A stretch of 64,000 nt of DNA from Streptomyces harbinensis. Lineage in GTDB: Bacteria; Actinomycetota; Actinomycetes; Streptomycetales; Streptomycetaceae. A model generated the notes under the pieces. It ran no database searches. It saw only the letters and a list, made by a program, of their open reading frames with translations, and was not told where the DNA came from. The stretch lies in assembly GCF_900116145.1 (NCBI RefSeq), contig NZ_FPAB01000007.1, forward strand, positions 219,316 through 283,315, written 5' to 3'. Shown here piece after piece: positions 36,069 to 44,447 of this stretch. Every line of letters begins with the position of its first letter. Position 1 is the first letter of the stretch. A program made the position numbers and the translations under genes.

Positions 36069-36869
36069 CTACGCCGGGTCCAGCCCACGGTGGGCGGCCC
36101 AGGCGGAGGCGGTGTCCGCCATGGCCTTCAGCCAGTGCTCGTCCGGGTTACGCGCCGCCTGGTGCCCCATCATGCGGGCGGTGGCGACCGCGAAGGCATC
36201 GACGGCCCCGGGGTCGGCGCTCGCCCAGCCCTCGCAACCGGACGCCCAGCCCTCCGCGCTCTCCGGCTTGTGCCCGGCCGCGATCAGCTGGAGCACGAGC
36301 ATGGCCGGGTCGATGAACGCCGCGCCACGGGTGGGCCAGGCCCAGTCCACGACCCAGGGGCGCTCGGGCCCGCGCAGGAGGTTTGCCGGGTTGATGTCCG
36401 CGTGCACCAGACAGTCCCCCTGGAACAGCGGCGCGGCGCCCCTGTCGGCCCACCAGTCCCAGCGGGTTTCGTGCCAGTCCCGGGCGACGTGCGGGAGTTC
36501 CAGCGCCCCGATGCGGCGGACGAGGTCCACGATCACCGGCAGATCCGGAGAGCCGGGGGAGAAGTCCGTCTCCCGGCAGTCGACCAGCTCGAAGCCGAGG
36601 ACGATCCACTCCGCGTCCTCGACCGCCCACAGCAGCGCCGGGGAGAGGGAGCGGACGAACGGGTTGATCGCCCGCTCCCGCAGCAGCTGATCCCGCCGAC
36701 CACCCGGACGGTTCCGCATCGCCTTGACGAAGAACCGCCCCTTCTCGCCGGTGACGACCGCCAACAGGTCGGTGCTGAACCCACGCCCATCGGGCGGGCC
36801 CACCCGCACGATCCGGCCGGTGTGCGGCCGGATCAGCGCCAGGACTTGGGGGTCCGGATCGACAGCCAC
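36069..36869 (-). CDS. Aminoglycoside phosphotransferase (APH) family protein
   Basis: 266 residues with the protein-kinase-like APH fold. The Brenner motif HADINPANLL supplies the catalytic Asp, and VVDWAWPTRG gives the metal-binding Asp. The N-lobe lysine is probably in GRFFVKAMRNRP. Family members phosphorylate aminoglycosides, choline or other small molecules; nothing here fixes the substrate. The GTG at 36869 has GGGAGAG upstream. It lies 30 bp downstream of a second phosphotransferase gene in the same direction. Confidence 0.8.
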   Translation of the reverse strand: MAVDPDPQVLALIRPHTGRIVRVGPPDGRGFSTDLLAVVTGEKGRFFVKAMRNRPGGRRDQLLRERAINPFVRSLSPALLWAVEDAEWIVLGFELVDCRETDFSPGSPDLPVIVDLVRRIGALELPHVARDWHETRWDWWADRGAAPLFQGDCLVHADINPANLLRGPERPWVVDWAWPTRGAAFIDPAMLVLQLIAAGHKPESAEGWASGCEGWASADPGAVDAFAVATARMMGHQAARNPDEHWLKAMADTASAWAAHRGLDPA

Positions 36870-36899
36870 AAGGGCTCTCCCTTCGCGGATGGCAACTGC

Positions 36900-37679
36900 T
36901 CAGCCCCAGGTGAGCGGGTCGAGATGCCGATAGAACCGCTCGCGGCCGGGGTCGTGCGCGATCCCGTACCGGCGGGTGAAGGACGCGGCACCGTCCAGCC
37001 CCGCCTCACGCGCGGTGCCGAACAGCAGCGCCAGATCGGCGTACGGGTCGGCCCGGCCGAGCCGCCCGAGGTCGATGAAGCCGGTCACGCGGGCGGTGTC
37101 CGGGTCCAGCAGGATGTTGGGCAGCGTCAGATCCCCGTGACAGACGACCGCGTCGTCGGCCTCCTGCGCCAGCCGGTGGTCCAGCTGCGGGGTGAGGCGG
37201 GCGAGCAGTTCGGCCGGGGGTGTGCCCCGCTGCTCCTCGGACAGGAACTCCGGGTTCACCGCCCCACGGGCCACCACGTCCCGCGCCAGCCGGTACATGG
37301 TGCGCAGATCCCGGCCGGCCGGACACCCGGCGAGCGGCAACCCGTGCAACGCACGTACGGCATCGGCGATCGCCTCCCAGGCGGCGCGCAGCGTACCGAT
37401 CCCCACCTGATCGGCGGGCACGCCCGGTACGGCGCTGGTCACCAGGACGGCCCCGTCATCCGTATCCCGCCAGTCCAGCACCCGGGGCCCCGGAATCCCC
37501 TGGCCGGCGAGCCAGATCACCCGGTCCCGCTCGCCCGCGAGCGCCGAACGTTCGGCGCCGGTCACGGACTTGGCGTACCGCCCGCCATCGGCGGACCGGA
37601 ACACGGCGGCCCCCGACTCGCCGGTGGTCACCGGCTGCCAGGGCCCGGCGGAGGGCCAGAGATCATCGGGACGCGTCAC
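36900..37679 (-). CDS. APH(3')-like aminoglycoside phosphotransferase
   Basis: 259 residues. The C-terminal catalytic region VVCHGDLTLPNILLDPD followed by FIDLGRLGRADPYADLALL is very close in pattern to APH(3')/APH(3'') resistance enzymes: HGD catalytic Asp, Asn five residues on, and the D-x-GRLG-x-AD-x-YAD-x-A motif. The N-lobe lysine is in GRYAKSV. It could phosphorylate kanamycin- or streptomycin-type drugs, but chromosomal relatives without that activity exist. TAGGGT (37687-37692, minus strand) lies 7 nt before the GTG, suggesting a leaderless transcript. Confidence 0.8.
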   Translation of the reverse strand: MTRPDDLWPSAGPWQPVTTGESGAAVFRSADGGRYAKSVTGAERSALAGERDRVIWLAGQGIPGPRVLDWRDTDDGAVLVTSAVPGVPADQVGIGTLRAAWEAIADAVRALHGLPLAGCPAGRDLRTMYRLARDVVARGAVNPEFLSEEQRGTPPAELLARLTPQLDHRLAQEADDAVVCHGDLTLPNILLDPDTARVTGFIDLGRLGRADPYADLALLFGTAREAGLDGAASFTRRYGIAHDPGRERFYRHLDPLTWG

Positions 37680-37731
37680 CCGGCCGACCCTAGGCCCCGG
37701 GCAGGGGCCGGGCCAGCGGATTTCAGCGGTG

Positions 37732-37971
37732 TCAGCGGAGGGAGCCGAGGAACGCGGTGAAGGCGGCGGGCCGGAAGGTGAGGTGGGGGACGCTGGTGGG
37801 GCGCTTGCTGTCCCGGACGTGCACGGAGGCGGGAGTGGCGGCGATCTCGACGCAGGCGCCGCCCTCGCCGTTGCTGTAACTGGACTTGTGCCAGCCGAGG
37901 GCGACTTCGACGCAGGCGCCGCCTTCGTCGTCGCTGTAACTGGACTTGAACCAGTGCAGCTCGCTGCTCAT
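37732..37971 (-). CDS. DUF397 protein with internally duplicated motif
   Basis: 79 residues. DUF397 proteins are small partners encoded next to XRE/DUF5753 regulators in streptomycetes. The signature WFKSSYSDDEGGACVEVA is present twice in a row; the second copy is WHKSSYSNGEGGACVEIA. At DNA level this is a 60-bp tandem repeat (37841-37893 and 37901-37953). The C-terminus is normal (VHVRDSKRPT ... FTAFLGSL). It overlaps the XRE gene by 4 bp, so the two are translationally coupled. Confidence 0.88.
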   Translation of the reverse strand: MSSELHWFKSSYSDDEGGACVEVALGWHKSSYSNGEGGACVEIAATPASVHVRDSKRPTSVPHLTFRPAAFTAFLGSLR

Positions 37972-38783
37972 CCCTCGGCCACCATTCGCTCGATGAAGCG
38001 CGCCGACTCAGCGCAATCCAGGGCTTCTCCTCGGATCATCCCATAGCGCTGTGCTTGTGTGCTCACCTCGTCCGGGTCTGAAGTCAGCTGGCTCTGCGAC
38101 TGTCCCTCGAAGTAGACGAAGTGCTCGTGTTCGGCAGTCTCCAGCAGCACCATCGGCCCGTTCAGCGCCGGGGGGATGGTCCGGTCGAACGGCAGCACAT
38201 GAATGGCCACATTGTGCGGAGCCCCGGCGTCCAACAGGTGCAGCAGTTGCCTGCGGTGGACTTCCGGACCACCGATGGCAGCTCGCAGAGCTGCCTCGTA
38301 GATGACGAAGTTGAACGCGACTGGTGGTGTGCGGGTGAGCAGAGCCTGGCGCTCCATCCTCCCTGCTACTCGCTCTGCCACGGTCTCCTCGTCCAGCGGA
38401 GGGCAGCGACCACTGATGAGGGCCAATGCGTACTCCTCTGTCTGGAGCAGCCCTGGGATCAGGGCGTTTTCATACCAGTTCAGGAGGATGGCCTGGTCCT
38501 CGTAGATCATGAAATCCATTGCACGAACCGGGAACTTGTCCCGCTTCAAGTGGCTCAGTCCCGCCAGCAGGATGCCCTTCGCGCCGAACATCTCGTCGGC
38601 GATCTCCGCCATCCGCGCGGGCACCTTCCGGCGGCCCTGTTCCACGGACTTCACCATGTCCACGGAGTAACTGGTCGCTTCCGCCACCGTCTCGCGCCGT
38701 ACCTGTGCGGCCTGGCGCCAGAGTTGGAATTGCTGGCCGAAGTAGCGGTAAGTGGTCGGAAGTTCGGAAATCTCGTCGGACAT
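37968..38783 (-). CDS. XRE-family regulator with DUF5753 domain
   Basis: 271 residues. The N-terminal helix-turn-helix is FQLWRQAAQVRRETVAEATSYSVDMVKSVEQGRR. The C-terminal DUF5753 domain has ENALIPGLLQTEEYALALI and the IHVLPF motif. This is the WhiJ/AbaA-type family, of which streptomycetes carry many copies, each paired with a DUF397 protein that modulates it. Pairs of this type influence sporulation and antibiotic production. GC content is visibly lower than in neighbours. Confidence 0.9.
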   Translation of the reverse strand: MSDEISELPTTYRYFGQQFQLWRQAAQVRRETVAEATSYSVDMVKSVEQGRRKVPARMAEIADEMFGAKGILLAGLSHLKRDKFPVRAMDFMIYEDQAILLNWYENALIPGLLQTEEYALALISGRCPPLDEETVAERVAGRMERQALLTRTPPVAFNFVIYEAALRAAIGGPEVHRRQLLHLLDAGAPHNVAIHVLPFDRTIPPALNGPMVLLETAEHEHFVYFEGQSQSQLTSDPDEVSTQAQRYGMIRGEALDCAESARFIERMVAEG

Positions 38784-38996
38784 ACGCCCTGCCTTCCCTC
38801 ACGCGGCGCGTATCAGCCGTCCCCTGGGCCCCGTGTCCGCCCGCCGTACCCGCCTGGTCACTGCCTGCGAGTATCCGTGCGGTGATCGACTCATATCTAC
38901 TGATCGGCGAAACTTCCGCCCGTTCGAGGGGCGATACGGCAACGCGCCGAGCACCGGGTTGACGATTCTGCCCTTCCGGTTGCCCTTCCGGGCTGT

Positions 38997-39980
38997 TCAG
39001 TCGGTGGTGGCGGTCTCCGTCGCGCGGATCGCGTCGCGGTAGGCGCGGGCCGTCGCGCGCAGGGCCGTCTCGGGGTCCACGCCCGCCGCTTCCGCCTCCG
39101 CCGCCAGGGCCAGCAGCCGGGCGCCGAAGTCGGCCGGGCCGGCCGAGACCGGGGGTTCGACGGGGAGGTCCGCCGTGCGGGCGCGGCCCGCCAGTTTCGC
39201 GGCCAGGGCCAGGGCCGGCTGGCCGAGCGGGACGCCCTCGGTCACCGAGGCGCGGCGCTTCTCCTCCGCCTTGGTGCGCAGCCACAGCGCGCGCACCTCC
39301 TCGGGCGTATCCGCCCGCTCGTCGCCGAAGATGTGCGGGTGGCGGTGGATCAGCTTGGCGACCAGGCCGCCCGCCACGTCGTCGATGTCGAACGGTTCCT
39401 CGGCGTCCTCGGCCGCGATGCGGGCGTGGAAGACCACCTGGAGCAGGACGTCGCCCAACTCCTCGCGCAGTTCGGTCCGGTCGCCGTCCTCGATGGCCTC
39501 GACCAGTTCGTACATCTCCTCCAGGCCGTGCTTGGCCAGGTCCCGGTGGGTGCGGGTGGAGGACCAGGGGCACTCGGCGCGGATGCGGTCCATGACCTCC
39601 ACGAGGTCGAGCAGCCGGGCGCCGGGCAGGTCGTACGCGCCGGGCAGGAGTTCCAGCGCGGGCATGGTGTGGCGGCCGGAGCCGGCCAGGGTGGCCAGTT
39701 CGGCGGTCAGCCGGCTCTCGCCGTCCGCGCCGGCCAGCACCACGGCCGTCCGGCCGCCCGCGCACTCCGCCATCAGACCGGTGGCGCCGGGCGCCGGGCC
39801 GGCCGCCGTCACCCCGGCTTCCTTGAGGTAGGGGAGCAGCGGGTGGCCGTCGCGCGCGTACACCCGGTCGGCGGCGCGCAGAAGCTCCCAGGCGGGCCAG
39901 GAGAGCAGTCCGGGCGCCACCCGGTGGCTGGTGGTGAGCAGGACGATACGGCCGGGGTCTGCGGCTGCGGCGGAGGTCAC
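38997..39980 (-). CDS. mazG: Nucleoside triphosphate pyrophosphohydrolase MazG
   Basis: 327 residues. The MazG domain is in the middle: CPWSSTRTHRDLAKHGLEEMYELVEAIED and LREELGDVLLQVVFHARIAAE give the two EExxE/ExxD metal-binding motifs. The longer N-terminal half is a Rossmann-like, tetrapyrrole-methylase-type region typical of actinobacterial MazG. It hydrolyses abnormal or excess NTPs. The GTG at 39980 overlaps the stop codon of the upstream lipoprotein gene (GTGA), so the two are coupled. Confidence 0.92.
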   Translation of the reverse strand: MTSAAAADPGRIVLLTTSHRVAPGLLSWPAWELLRAADRVYARDGHPLLPYLKEAGVTAAGPAPGATGLMAECAGGRTAVVLAGADGESRLTAELATLAGSGRHTMPALELLPGAYDLPGARLLDLVEVMDRIRAECPWSSTRTHRDLAKHGLEEMYELVEAIEDGDRTELREELGDVLLQVVFHARIAAEDAEEPFDIDDVAGGLVAKLIHRHPHIFGDERADTPEEVRALWLRTKAEEKRRASVTEGVPLGQPALALAAKLAGRARTADLPVEPPVSAGPADFGARLLALAAEAEAAGVDPETALRATARAYRDAIRATETATTD

Positions 39981-40636
39981 CCGTCGAGCGTAACCGGCTG
40001 CTGATCGCGGTCGGTGGTGCGCAGCCACGGCTCGTCCAGATCGACCAGGGAGACGAGCTGGGCGTCCCAGGTGCCGTAGCGGGGGTTGATCTCCACGCCG
40101 GCCTCGTCGGCGGTCTCCGCGAGCAGCTGCCCGATCTTCTCGCCGCCCATCGGGTCCTCCAGCACGCCGAGCCGTTCCGCGATGCCCTGGATCTGGAGGT
40201 TGCTGCGCAGTACGTCGTCGATCTGCTCGGCGGTGAGCGGCAGCCCGCCCTGGCCGCTGATGGCGCTCTGGGCGAGGGCGTCGGGGCCACCCGCGTTGGC
40301 CTCGGCGTCGGCGCGGGCCTCCTGGACCTGGCGGCGGGTGATGTCCACGCCCTGCGACTGGGCGGCGCGGTCCACGACCTGGAGGTAGACGAGGAAGTTG
40401 ACGGTTTCCCTCGTGAGGGTGCTGCTGGCGGCGATGAGCTGGTCGGCGTCGGGCTGGTCGCGCTGGGCGGCGCGGACCGCGTCGACGTGGCCCTGGACCT
40501 GGGAGATGGAGATGCGCTCCCCGCCGACCACGGCCGCCGCTCCCGGATGGGCGCCGGTGGAGCAGCCGGTCAGCAGCGGTGCGGCCACCAGGACGGCGGC
40601 GGCGGTGACGGACAGGGCAGTGGTGCGGCGCTTCAT
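39977..40636 (-). CDS. SurA N-terminal domain lipoprotein
   Basis: 219 residues. The lipobox LLTGC is at about residues 21-25. VVGGERISISQVQGHVDAVRAAQ is the SurA/PrsA N-terminal chaperone-like segment. The rest is helical and no PPIase domain is present, so it is a chaperone-like lipoprotein that may help secreted proteins fold. The last residues look like WDAQLVSLVDLDEPWL, conserved in streptomycetes. GGGGAG precedes the ATG. Its coupling to mazG is conserved in the genus. Confidence 0.85.
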   Translation of the reverse strand: MKRRTTALSVTAAAVLVAAPLLTGCSTGAHPGAAAVVGGERISISQVQGHVDAVRAAQRDQPDADQLIAASSTLTRETVNFLVYLQVVDRAAQSQGVDITRRQVQEARADAEANAGGPDALAQSAISGQGGLPLTAEQIDDVLRSNLQIQGIAERLGVLEDPMGGEKIGQLLAETADEAGVEINPRYGTWDAQLVSLVDLDEPWLRTTDRDQQPVTLDG

Positions 40637-40764
40637 TGCGGCTCCCCGCTGGTGGCGTGGTGTCCGGGTGTCGGGTGGGTCCGGTGCGGTTGGGTCAGTC
40701 GATCTTAAGCAGGCTGCACCACGGTGACTACCCTGTGCAGCCCGCCTTTCCACCCGCGCCCGGT

Positions 40765-42087
40765 TCAGCCCTTGGCGAGCCGCCGGATCACCGGGGCGAC
40801 GCGTTTGCGGCCGACCTGGTAGAGGCCGCCGGCGCCGCGCCGGATGAGGCGGCGGACGGCGGTGTCGGGCCGTTCGGAGCTGGGCGGCAGCGCCCGGCCG
40901 TCCAGGGCGAGGCCGCGCCGGGCCAGCAGCGTCTCCAGGTAGTCGGAGGCGCTCTGCGGCGTGTAGTAGGGGCGGGTGGCCTTGAGGGTGCCGGGCGCGG
41001 CGGCGCGCAGGGCGGCGATCCGGGCGCGGGCGTCGGCGTACGGGTCGGGGTGGCCGACGCCGCGGCTGGCGGCCCAGTCGGGGTCGACGCCGGGGACGAG
41101 GCCCTTGTCGAGTTCGGCCCAGGAGGCGAGCAGCCCGGAGTGGATGAAGTAGTGGTTGCCGTGCGCCTCGCGGACCCCGTAGTCGGTGAGGATCGCGGTG
41201 GGGATGCCGCGGTGGATGGATTCCATGGCGGCGGTGGAGGAGACGGTGACCAGCAGGTCGGTGCGGTCCAGGACCTCGCCCATGTCGCCGTAGACGAGGG
41301 TGAGGTTGGCCGGCGGGTCGGGCAGCTCGTCGTACAGCGACTGGTACGAGTGGCGTTCGGTGTGGGTGACGGCCTCGCCGGGGCGGTTGCGGAGCTTGAT
41401 GAGGACTTCGCGGTCCGGGTGCAGGCGGGCGTGCCGGGCCAGTTTCTCCAGCATGCCGAGCCGGGCGGCGCGGGTGCCGGGCACCGAGGGCTGGACGGCG
41501 AAGGTGACGGTGAACGGGCGGGCGGCGCCGGGTGCGGTGCGGCCGAAGGCGCCGTGGACGGCGGGCGGGTCGTAGGGGGCGCCGCCGAGGAACGGCAGTC
41601 CGGCCTCCACGATGTCGGCCGGGTCGGCGCCGATGCTGCGGTAGACGGCGCGGAAGCGTTCGGCGTCGTGGGCGCAGTTGGCGAGTATCAGGTCGGAGCC
41701 GACGCGCAGCAGCAGCCCGTCGACGAGGTTCTCGTACACGACGCCGACGTAGCCGGTGACGAGCAGCGGGCGGTGCGGGCGGCCCTCCCAGGCGATGCCG
41801 AGCGCGTGGATGAGGGAGAGGACGGTGCCGCCGGTGGTGCCGAGCACCACCAGGTCGGCGGCGTGCACGGCGGGGTCCTCCAGCAGCTGGACGCAGTCGA
41901 CGACGGCCGTGGTGTCGGGGACGATGCCGACCTCGGCGATCTGCCGCTGGGTGGGCATGGTGGCGACGGCCAGGAAGCGGGCGTCGATCGCGTGGTCGGG
42001 GGCGATCCGCCGGGCGACGGAGGCCGCCCATTTCCAGCGGCTGTCGGAGTCGGCGAGAACGACGACGCGGGGGGTTCCGCTTCCCAT
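40765..42087 (-). CDS. DUF6716 putative glycosyltransferase
   Basis: 440 residues. The N-terminal half starts with a Rossmann-like strand (RVVVLADSDSRWKW). VTVSSTAAMESIHRGIPTAIL in the second half resembles the nucleotide-sugar site of GT-B enzymes such as polysialyl- and CDP-glycerol transferases. LVTGYVGVVYENLVDGL is another conserved block. There is no signal peptide. It lies 4 bp from the acyltransferase gene upstream, so the pair may modify a surface glycan. Function is inferred from fold only. Confidence 0.75.
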   Translation of the reverse strand: MGSGTPRVVVLADSDSRWKWAASVARRIAPDHAIDARFLAVATMPTQRQIAEVGIVPDTTAVVDCVQLLEDPAVHAADLVVLGTTGGTVLSLIHALGIAWEGRPHRPLLVTGYVGVVYENLVDGLLLRVGSDLILANCAHDAERFRAVYRSIGADPADIVEAGLPFLGGAPYDPPAVHGAFGRTAPGAARPFTVTFAVQPSVPGTRAARLGMLEKLARHARLHPDREVLIKLRNRPGEAVTHTERHSYQSLYDELPDPPANLTLVYGDMGEVLDRTDLLVTVSSTAAMESIHRGIPTAILTDYGVREAHGNHYFIHSGLLASWAELDKGLVPGVDPDWAASRGVGHPDPYADARARIAALRAAAPGTLKATRPYYTPQSASDYLETLLARRGLALDGRALPPSSERPDTAVRRLIRRGAGGLYQVGRKRVAPVIRRLAKG

Positions 42088-42091
42088 CCGT

Positions 42092-43300
42092 TTACGTTTC
42101 CCTTCGATGGGACGCGAGGTCCTCGGTCATGCTGGGCGTCACCCCGTTGTACACCGGTGGGACGACGGCCAGTTGGCGCCCGGGTGAACCGGAGGTGTCC
42201 GGCGTGTCGGCGGGCGCGGGGTCCTCGGCTCGTACCGGGCGGGTGGCGCGCGGCGCGGTCTCGGGGCGGAAGAGCCAGCCGATCCGGGGCTGGACGAGGG
42301 GCCGGGACAGCCACCGTACCGGCGGGGTGGCGAGCAGCGAGGCGAGCGCGATCGCGAACAGCAGCAGGGCGGCCTGCTCGGGCCAGGGGCCGACCCAGTC
42401 GACGCCGTACCGCTCCAGCAGCGGGCGCAGCACGAGCGGGTGCAGCAGGTAGATGGTGAGGCCGCCGGCGCCGAGGTAGGTGATGACGGGCAGCCGGCGG
42501 CGCGGGACGAGCCGGATGAAGGCGAGCGCGATGACGGCGCCGGCGGCGAGGACGGCGGCGCGGGTGGTCCAGGCGAACGGGGCGTCGAAGAGGTGGCCCT
42601 GGCCGTAGGGGCCCTTCATGTAGAGCCAGCCGAGCTTGATGTCGTGGCGGGCGGACCAGGAGACGGTGAAGGTGACGGCGAGGACGCCGAGCGCGGCGTA
42701 CCGGCTCCAGGGCGCGCGCATCGCGTCGCGGAACAGGCCCTGCCGCAGCCGCCAGCCCAGCAGGAAGAAGGGGAGGAAGGTGAGGGTGCGGGAGAAGGAG
42801 AAGGCGCTGCCGATGTCGGCGATGTAGCCGGCCAGCAGGGCGACGACGACGGAGGTGGCCAGCGGGTACCGGAGCTGGGCGAGGTAGGGCAGGCCGGCGC
42901 GCCAGAAGAGCAGGGAGAGCAGGAACCACAGGCCCCAGGCGGGTTCGACGGTGTAGTACGTCCATTCGCCGTCGTCGTAATGGTGCCGCTGGAGGGTGTG
43001 CAGCAGGCCGATGGCGAGGTAGGGCAGCAGGATCGACTCGATGAGGCGGCGGCCCTCGCGCGGGGTGAGGGCGCCGGCGCTGGAGAAGTAGCCGGCGACC
43101 ATGACGAAGACGGGGACGCGCATGGCCCAGCTGGCGATGTAGAGCCAGCGCAGTCCGTCGCGGTCGGCGATGGAGTCCATGGCGTGCCCGAAGACGACGA
43201 GGACGCCGGAGAAGTAGCGGATGTTGTCCCAGTGCGGGTCGCGGCTGGCGCGGCGGGCCTTGCTGGTGCGGGGCCACAGCCGGGGGAGGGGCAGGCGCAT
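42092..43300 (-). CDS. Acyltransferase family 3 membrane protein
   Basis: 402 residues with about ten membrane helices. The N-terminal RDPHWDNIRYFSGVLVVFGHAMD carries the Arg and His typical of acyltransferase-3 enzymes that O-acylate surface sugars. The C-terminal tail of about 60 residues is Pro/Thr-rich and cytoplasmic. It is probably co-transcribed with the DUF6716 gene, consistent with making and acylating a glycan. Confidence 0.85.
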   Translation of the reverse strand: MRLPLPRLWPRTSKARRASRDPHWDNIRYFSGVLVVFGHAMDSIADRDGLRWLYIASWAMRVPVFVMVAGYFSSAGALTPREGRRLIESILLPYLAIGLLHTLQRHHYDDGEWTYYTVEPAWGLWFLLSLLFWRAGLPYLAQLRYPLATSVVVALLAGYIADIGSAFSFSRTLTFLPFFLLGWRLRQGLFRDAMRAPWSRYAALGVLAVTFTVSWSARHDIKLGWLYMKGPYGQGHLFDAPFAWTTRAAVLAAGAVIALAFIRLVPRRRLPVITYLGAGGLTIYLLHPLVLRPLLERYGVDWVGPWPEQAALLLFAIALASLLATPPVRWLSRPLVQPRIGWLFRPETAPRATRPVRAEDPAPADTPDTSGSPGRQLAVVPPVYNGVTPSMTEDLASHRRET

Positions 43301-43516
43301 GGGCGACCTCGGGAACGGTGGTGCGGGAACGGGCCGGTGGAGGCTAGCGGGGCCGGTGCGTCGTCGGATGCACGGCGGGCAACGCGCGGGTGAACGCGGT
43401 GTACCGGTCGGGGGTACGCCCCGGTGGTGCGGGTGATGGTGGTGCGCCGGCCGATCCCGTCGAGGGCTTTGACGGTGGCGGGGCGGTAACGCGGGCCCCG
43501 GGCTCCGGGCTCCGGC

Positions 43517-43547
43517 TTGACCTCAACCGCACTTGACGTTTCACGCT
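43517..43547 (+). promoter_or_regulatory. SoxR-box-like promoter of the monooxygenase gene
   Basis: CCTCAACCGCACTTGACG (43521-43538) matches the known SoxR box CCTCAAGTTAACTTGAGG in both conserved half-sites. It lies between TTGACC (43517-43522) and CACGCT (43542-43547). The spacing is 19 bp, the over-long spacer that MerR-family activators such as SoxR correct. Confidence 0.65.
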
Positions 43548-43575
43548 GGGCACACGACGACAACAGGAGGTTCGT

Positions 43576-44226
43576 GTGACAACGCCTCAGCTGCCGGATC
43601 TGGCCCGGCCCGACGCCGGAACCACGCTGATCAGCGAGTGGATGGTGGACACGCCGGACCGGCAGGACCGGGCGGGCCGTGCGCTGCTGGGGGAGTGGAG
43701 CGAGCTGTCGGCCAGGTTTCGCCCCGAGGCTTTCCTGCGGCTCAGCTGCTTCGCCGGCGTGGACGGGCGGGTGCTGCTCTGTGTCGCGCAGTGGACCAGC
43801 GACGACGCCCACCTCGCCTTCGTCCGCGAACACCGGGCTGAGATGGTCGGCCGCATCGACCGCGAGATCCCGGGGATCCGCCGTCCCGGGCTGGTCCGCT
43901 ACCGGTTGGCGCACACCGTCGTGCCGGACGACGCGTGCGACGACACGACCGACGTGATCGTCGCACGCGCAGAGAGTGAGCCCGCGTCCGACGCCGCGCG
44001 CTGGGCCGAGGCCACCGCCGACCGGCTACGGACGACTCCGCCCCCCGGGATGGGCGTCGCGCACGTTTTCGTCAGCGCAGACCGTGCGCGTGGCCTGCTC
44101 TACGCGCCGGTGACCGAGGCGAACGATGTCGCTGGTGCGCGGCTCTACCGGCTGCTCGGTACCGTCGCAGGGCCAAGCGCCGGTGTGGACGGCGCGGGAC
44201 CGTCGGGTGCGGAGTCCGTGTTCTGA
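43576..44226 (+). CDS. ABM-fold (dimeric alpha/beta barrel) monooxygenase-like protein
   Basis: 216 residues in two ferredoxin-like halves. FLRLSCFAGVDGRVLLCVAQWTSDDAHLAFVREH is the antibiotic biosynthesis monooxygenase (ABM) pattern. The second half is a divergent repeat. Such cofactor-free enzymes act on quinone-like substrates. The GTG has CAGGAGG upstream. The SoxR-like promoter fits a role against redox-cycling compounds; from memory, one known member of the S. coelicolor SoxR regulon encodes a monooxygenase of this type. Confidence 0.75.
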   Translation: MTTPQLPDLARPDAGTTLISEWMVDTPDRQDRAGRALLGEWSELSARFRPEAFLRLSCFAGVDGRVLLCVAQWTSDDAHLAFVREHRAEMVGRIDREIPGIRRPGLVRYRLAHTVVPDDACDDTTDVIVARAESEPASDAARWAEATADRLRTTPPPGMGVAHVFVSADRARGLLYAPVTEANDVAGARLYRLLGTVAGPSAGVDGAGPSGAESVF

Positions 44227-44274
44227 ACGGCACAGCCGTTCCAGGGGGAGTTCACCATCTCCGACCTGGACGAC

Positions 44275-44298
44275 GGGCCGGCCGGGCTCGGCCGGCCC
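44275..44298 (+). terminator. Hairpin after the ABM gene
   Basis: Perfect 10-bp arms GGGCCGGCCG and CGGCCGGCCC flank a 4-nt loop, 49 bp after the stop codon. No T-run follows. Confidence 0.6.
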
Positions 44299-44374
44299 CT
44301 AGGTGGGGTGACCGGAGGGCTCGTCCCGGGGGAGGAGGACGGGGCAGGGGCGGCTTTCTAGTCTGAGAGGCGCA

Positions 44375-44406
44375 CATCGGACGTTCGGACCATCGGACGT
44401 TCGGAT
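44375..44406. repeat. Two adjacent 16-bp direct repeats before the permease gene
   Basis: CATCGGACGTTCGGAC (44375-44390) is repeated at 44391-44406 with only the last base changed. A partial CATCGGACC follows near 44415. They sit 40-70 bp before the permease start, where a regulator could bind. Confidence 0.7.
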
Positions 44407-44447
44407 CAGCGGGCCATCGGACCGGAAGCATGGGGAGGGGGCGGGGC

